This document shows, in pieces, positions 58,400 to 64,000 of a stretch of 64,000 nt of DNA (within the stretch, counting starts at the first letter, position 1; each line of letters begins with the position of its first letter). This stretch comes from Fasciola hepatica (taxonomy: Eukaryota > Platyhelminthes > Trematoda > Plagiorchiida > Fasciolidae). A program made the position numbers and the translations under genes. The stretch covers positions 5,704,001 through 5,768,000 of the forward strand of contig CANUEZ040000129.1 in assembly GCA_948099385.1 (NCBI GenBank). Reading direction: 5' to 3'. The notes under the pieces are model-generated. The model made no database searches. It saw nothing but the letters and a program-made list of their open reading frames with translations, and was not told where the DNA came from.

Positions 58400-59620
58400 A
58401 CTCCCCAACTTTTGATCTGACAGTACTAATCTATGTTCGTAACTTTTCTCCAAGGAAACAGCGCCATTCTGACCACGGGACAGGAGAGAGACATTATTCT
58501 GATATCTCCGTATTTGAACGTCGTAGGACATTTCGACACCAATGTTATCTTCGGCACTGAAGGAATAGTAATTGCTTTTCGATGAAAAGTAGCATTGTCT
58601 AATAGTGTTGCTTGAAAGCTTGTCGAGCCAATCAATTTTAAGATGTCTTGCCGTAACCAATAACCAAAAGCATTCAATTTTCCGACGCCTTAAACTTGTA
58701 GGTTCCACGTTTTGCAGCGGTGAATCATTACTGGGTGCATGGCCGCCTGCATAATGCGGACTTTGATTCGGAGGCTGATCTCGTTGCATTCTCAGAGGAA
58801 ACTGCGAACCTAATCACACGCTGTCCCGCTGTTGTCAAAGCGCAACTTGAATTTGTCTTCGGTTTGATCGCTTGGAAGGATTGTTAAGCGCAGATACGTG
58901 AATGCTGGGATATGCACCATTTCTTCGCCAGTGACGTGTATTGATTGTATAGACTGTGAACCGCAGATAAAAAGATCTACGAACTTGATCAAATTAAAAT
59001 CTGTTCCATTCTAGGCAGTTCATAACTTCCAGTGGTACGGTTGAACTTCCTCCAAAGGAGATGATGTCGACCTCGAATTCCAGATGGACGAGAAAGACGT
59101 CGGAGCTCAGCTGGATACAACTATAGTCAGTAAACGCCTGTAGCTTATGCAGTCAACGGCGTAGTTCAACATCACAGGCGACAAGCGAATGCCTTGCATA
59201 TCACCAGAATCAAGAGGAAAATTACTGGATTCTTCTCCTCAGATGCGTATTCTCACGAGTGTGCTTGAGTAGTACGACCTTACGAGACTGGTGCAATTCT
59301 CGGGCATTCCATTGGTTTGTGGCATGGTCCACAGCGATTCACCGTCGAGCGACTGAAACCTCACCCAGAAATCAATAAAACACGTCGCTTTTGATTGTCT
59401 GAAACTGCTCTGATGTTCTAATAATCTGCAGAGGCCTGATATTTGGTTCAGGCATCTTCTACGATGGCAAAAGCCTACTTGGTCGGTGAGCGTTTCACAC
59501 TACCGGAAATAGCATCAGTTAGGTTATGTTTACTAACGTTTTGTGCTTAAATGCACGTTGAAAACGTGCGACATGAAGATCTCCGTAAACCGAGGCCACG
59601 ATAAAGGCATCAGGTAGGGC
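58400..59620 (-). mobile_element. Decayed RTE-like LINE reverse transcriptase fragment
   Basis: The - strand gives, in order: DNQKRRVLLIS near 59390 and LDGESLWTMPQTNGMPENC near 59330. Next, LDSGDMQGIRLSPVMLNYAVD near 59180 is the GVRQGC...NYAID box. IPAFTYLRLTILPSDQTEDK near 58880 corresponds to FTYLGSTLLPTGQ. QAAMHPVMIHRCKTWNLQV near 58740 corresponds to LLYGCETW. KIDWLDKLSSNTIRQC lies near 58630. Stops and frameshifts separate them. The long 188-codon frame at 58223-58789 overlaps this and is a shifted reading of the same LINE. Confidence 0.8.
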
Positions 59621-59649
59621 ACTTTTCGAAATAATACAGCTAGGAAACT

Positions 59650-62600
59650 GAGTATATCCAACAGGTTTTAGAATCTTCGCCAAAACTTCAAATTGGTTTT
59701 ATATTCTGATGCGCAAGTCAGATATTACATAGCAAAAGAGTAATGCCAACGAATCATTATCCAGATGACATAAACAGAAAATACTTTAAATGTTTTGAAA
59801 CACTGTAAAACTGGAAGTGCTTCTCAGCAAGCCTGGTGAAGCAGAACACTCGTAAGATGCGTGAACAGAAGTGGTACTTACGACCAGTTCCTTGAGGCCT
59901 ACAACAGCTTTGGACCTTCCAGAATACTGATATGAACAACTTTAAAAAAGGAGATAAGCTAATAACAATCTTTCATTGTATTTCACATCACTGTCCTCGG
60001 GACATCTCCGATGTTCCTGCGAGCTATACTCGACTGACACTATGCATACACTCACACACACGCAGGCACACAAGCATGTCAGCGTAAGCAGCCAAGAACG
60101 GTTTCTGCAGCGCTGGGTTGTTCGGCAAGTCGAAATCGCACATCTTCGTATTGATTTCCATTCACAGATCTATTTTTTAGACGCGGCTGTATATCGAGTT
60201 CATATTCGTCCACTAGAATGTCCTCTCAGTAATCAGTCTTTTTGTGTCTCCTAACGGTCGGGTCATGACATTTACCAATCCAATTTTATGGTGATTTCAT
60301 ATTTTCTCAATTCGAGGGTTAGTAAAATTCGGCAATAAGTCTGAGCTGTATCGGTATTGCTAAGTTTATCGCGATAGAGAATGTCGAAGTCAAATGTTCA
60401 ATGAAACAAACTGCAGACCTTTAACGCCCGCTGCGAATCGTACGGTCGTTGGTCACCCGTTCGCTGTGTCAGCCGCTGGTTGAATTCAGTCCTTATCACA
60501 TCTTTTACTGGTAAATGCATAAACAAACAGACGGCACGACTGGAAAGTCACCACCTACGACCCGGGTCTGAAAAGAGTCGGAGGAGTATTACTAATACCT
60601 TTAGAAGTAGAAGTAGCAATGGTACAGCTACTGGTGGCAGATGTAACCTCGGTAGCATTAGTATTGGAAAGATAAAAATGGTAATCGTTTTATTGATGAC
60701 TACTGTAGCAGCAGTCTTATTAGTAGTAGAGTTAGTATTTCAAGCTTGTATAATAGCACAAGGTATAAGAAACATTATAATTTATAGTAGTAGTAGTGTC
60801 AGTGGTTACGGTTGTCGTGGTAGTGACAGTAGCGGTACCAGTGATGTCAAAATTCGGGAGACGAACGTTTTTCCTTGTAGGTAGTTCCTCTTATATAGAC
60901 GTTTCGTAGTACTTACAATAAAACTCCAATATAAACTTCTATAAAACTTTATATCAATAACGTTAGTTCTACTGTGATTCTTTGGCGATTGAAACTGCGT
61001 GACTTTTTTCACTATGGTAAATTTGCCTGAGGTTCAGGAGTCCTAAATTTGTGAAGTACTGAGTGTTGCTCAGCAACAAACCTATGAAGATCAAAATCAT
61101 TGAAGGTGATTTTCGTCACCCATCTTACTGGAAACATTCCGTTTTTCTGAACTGTGAGACATCTGCCTGGTTAACAGAATGAAACACGGCGAAATCGAAC
61201 ATATTCAGGTAACTCTCTGTTGACCAATATTTTAACCACAAACATGCGGTTGCTAGTAGCCTCGCCGGAGTGAAATTTTTGGTTTATTTCTATTACCTCA
61301 CCTGAACTTCGTGGTCATATGGGTGTGGTTCGTTGAATGTCAGTTTCTTTCTCGTTATGTTCACGAATAATTCCCTGAAAACGGGAAGAGCTATCTGTTT
61401 TACTGAAAAGAAGATTGACGACTCTGTACGAGTCCATCAAGCACTTGTATCTTTGACAAATGAATGTTCTGTTCTTTTTGTAAAAATCGGCACGTTTTCC
61501 CCATTCCTCTTGTAAACAGTGGTGCCATAACATGAATCATGGTGCATAAATTACCGTATTCGACTTGGATAACGATGTTAACTATCCTGGGATAAGAATA
61601 GCATATAAAGAGTTATAAGCGTATGAGTACATATTCACGTAGATGAACTGGTAAATTCCTACGCGCCACTGGAAATAAGAGAGAAGAAAATTTAGTTACT
61701 CCATTGTTTGCCCAGTATTATACGAACAACTTAGGTGCCTAAGTGTTGGAACCACAAAAGTTTTCAAATTATATTGTAAATTGTTTTGGCCGTTGAGTTC
61801 ACTTCGCATAATCTGTGGTGAGATTCAGAAGGGCTCGCACGTATGTCGGTTGCAAATAATTTCCGGAGAAAATCGTTTTCACAACTGTAGTAGCAAAACT
61901 CAACAAGCTGGTTCAAATGGGCTGTAATCTTATTGGTGGAGAGTTATTGAAAGATCCTCTGAACAATGTCGAATTCACCGAGTGCAAAAAAGGAATTTCC
62001 ATGTCCGTTGAACTAGAAGTACTCATGTTAGAACTGGTCTGCTGTAGAATACTGTGCTAGGCCGTCTCACATGAAACTGCAAGTATGATAACAGGCACAC
62101 ACGTCACGTTTTTTGTTATAAAACTTTGCAGTAGAAAATCTTCGACTGGATTAGAATCGATTATTTTTCCCAGTCTTCCCGACAGAAACTCTCAATTTTT
62201 TCCGGTGACCTTAGAAACCATTGCCGTGGAGCAAACCTGTGTGTTGAAGTTGGAATCATCCTGCAAAATCCACCAGGCTGAGGGAATTTCAACACAGTCC
62301 ATCAAACAAACATATTATCACGCAAAAACACGCATCTGCTCTCCAGTTTTGTAGGGTTTTTGCACTGGATGTGTTTCTTTTTCTTCCCACTGCATTCTTC
62401 AAGACGAAAATTCGCAGAAAAATCAGTCGATATGACATAAGCCCCGCCTCATAGTAATCGCGCGATCATTTATTCTGATCCAGCAGCAATTAACTGCTAG
62501 AAAATATGACGAAACCCCTGCTTTTGAAGGAATTTTCGTCTAAGATTACTACTTAAGTAAAAGTTGAAAAGCCCTTGAAGCTAATTCCGAGTACCTTGTA

Positions 62601-64000
62601 AAACGAACACAAGGATCTGTAGGTGAAAACTCTGCTTCATATCCACCAACTTTGGGTACTGCTTTACCAAGGACGTCTTCATAATACCGATCCGAAATTT
62701 GGGACATTCGCGGAACTAGAGAACAACCCACCATGCTTTTTCAATTCTTCATGTTATTTTTCCTCTTCTGAAACAAGGGTGGTTGGTATTATTCACCTCA
62801 GACTGAACTCTATTAAATTATTAAGTCACCATGGATACTAATGTTCAGTGGTTCTCCCGTAATCTGGCTTTTGGAAAAACTGGAGTAACCGTCTTTTCAA
62901 ATCTGCAAGCCCGGCGGTGTAGCATTGGAAAACGACGTCAGTTTACCCCAAATTTGCTTTCTTCTTTGGTTGTACGGCTTTCCCTCAGACTACTTATGTC
63001 TACCATTAAATAATTTTAAAGAAATCTGCATTGGAATTTTAAAGACAAGACATTTTTCCACTCCGTGTACCGATTTGTTTATGAAAGCGTAGACACAAGT
63101 TAGTTAAGAACAAAAACAATAACTCGTCTGTTCAATTCGGACAAGGCGCGGAACAGAAGGGCAATGATAGAAAGCTTATTTGTACTGAGTTTTATGAGTA
63201 TCCAGGAAATACTGCGCACTAGTTAACATCAAGGAACGACTCTGTTCTCCTCAGCACTCTATTCTCGTTTCAAGATGGTGATGCTACTTAACTTACATCG
63301 AATACATGCAACTAGTTTTGTCTGAAATGAAGTTTAGGAGATTCTGTTTTATATCACCAGAAACTACTACATTTATGAACGATCTTATTTTGCGAAAAGT
63401 ACCACTGTGCGAGTGATGCTTGATGTTTTTCTTCTGGAAATGTAGACTTTTCATTTGTAATAACTGAGATTGCAAAATTTGTATGCTGATCCTCTCAAAA
63501 AGGCAATAATAAACTGAAAATTATCTGGGAAATCGGTGTTATACTGTTACTAATAAGCGTGACAAACAGCAAAGTTTATAAAAAGGGTGATCAAAGGAAT
63601 CTGTTTCTGGATGCACGTCCTACCTCCCAAGTTGATTTTCACTTATAATCTAAAAGTCAGAATAAACGTTATTCAGTTTTGAGCAAACTCGCGTACAAGG
63701 GGAGTGTATCGATTTCGCATCGTGAAAAACATCCCATCCCGGTGCATTCAAGAAACTGAGTTAGTTCACATTCGGTTTGTGAGTTGCTCTGGTCGCACTG
63801 GTCTGTCTCAAAGCAGGTAAGTTTTGAAACGATCCGTGTGTTAGTAGGATATTTTATTTCGCATAAATGATGTTGCTGTTGAAATAAAAGACAATATAGT
63901 ATCTTCCAGACATATTCGCACCAATCTCTTTGCATTCTTTTAACCAGGTGTATGGTTGACACCTGTGTGAGTGAGTCCAAGAGCATCGCCTCGGCTGGCT
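59650..64000. other. No firm gene; right end of window
   Basis: Unrecognised short frames only. The 134-codon + frame at 60480-60884 runs through AGT-rich low-complexity DNA (about 60590-60850) and has biased composition, so it is not called as a gene. Frames at 62085-62354 (+), 62549-62734 (-) and 63669-63986 (-) show no family features. Confidence 0.4.
60590..60850. repeat. AGT/AGC-rich low-complexity tract
   Basis: Degenerate trinucleotide repeat with short perfect runs such as TAGTAGTAGTAGT near 60785. It opens long frames on the + strand by composition alone. Confidence 0.7.

Noticed and set aside
58223..58789. Longest open frame in the window (188 codons, - strand), with a GTAAGT near its end
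   Set aside because: Parts of it and of the adjacent frame match the RTE reverse transcriptase region after FTYLGS (KIDWLDKLSSNTIRQC), in line with LINE pieces on both sides. It is a shifted reading of a dead LINE.
60480..60884. 134-codon + strand frame
   Set aside because: Its length comes from AGT/AGC-rich low-complexity DNA, giving Ser/Val/Leu-biased text with no domain or splice support.

Overview
This is a eukaryotic, A+T-rich, repeat-laden window with no long open reading frames. It most likely comes from a digenean trematode, probably a schistosome or close relative. Three things point that way: a gene made almost entirely of 9-nt micro-exons behind a signal-peptide exon (the architecture of schistosome micro-exon genes, MEGs), a short Pol III SINE carrying a hammerhead ribozyme (Sm-alpha type), and many decayed RTE-like and CR1/L2-like LINE fragments. 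Species was not determined.

Layout. About 50 kb is a nested inverted/tandem amplification. In order: block E_A (1-5682), arm A1 in + orientation (about 5683-19621), a central spacer S (19622-21864), arm A2 in - orientation (21865-34920), block E_B (34921-39862), arm A3 in + orientation (39863 to about 50035). A1/S/A2 and A2/E_B/A3 are two overlapping large palindromes, and E_B-A3 repeats E_A-A1 with a period of about 34.9 kb. E_A has an 81-bp perfect inverted repeat at its ends, and its left end lies at the window edge, so a further inverted arm probably lies upstream.

Each arm carries one copy of the same gene. It has a TATA box, a 58-61 nt exon encoding a signal peptide, then a chain of up to fifteen 9-nt micro-exons, a 50-nt exon, and a 3' exon whose second codon is the stop, followed by a poly(A) signal (AATAAA in A1 and A2, CATAAA in A3). 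All introns up to exon 17 are phase 1, so any micro-exon can be skipped without a frameshift. From exon 7 onward each micro-exon supplies one Pro-X-Gly unit, so the spliced product is a secreted protein of about 83 residues with a collagen-like Gly-X-Y tract and a Pro/Tyr/Trp-rich Cys-containing tail. Copy A3 looks intact, A2 nearly so. A1 is decaying (lost acceptor, lost exon, in-frame stop at one junction, Gly to Cys change) yet has gained a duplicated micro-exon. A2 resembles A3 in one stretch and A1 in another, as expected if palindrome arms convert each other.

E_A, E_B and S are filled with decayed LINE sequence. After about 50035 the duplication ends. The last 14 kb holds two decayed RTE-like LINE fragments on the - strand (about 53.9-54.9 kb and 58.4-59.6 kb), low-complexity DNA and no gene I can support.
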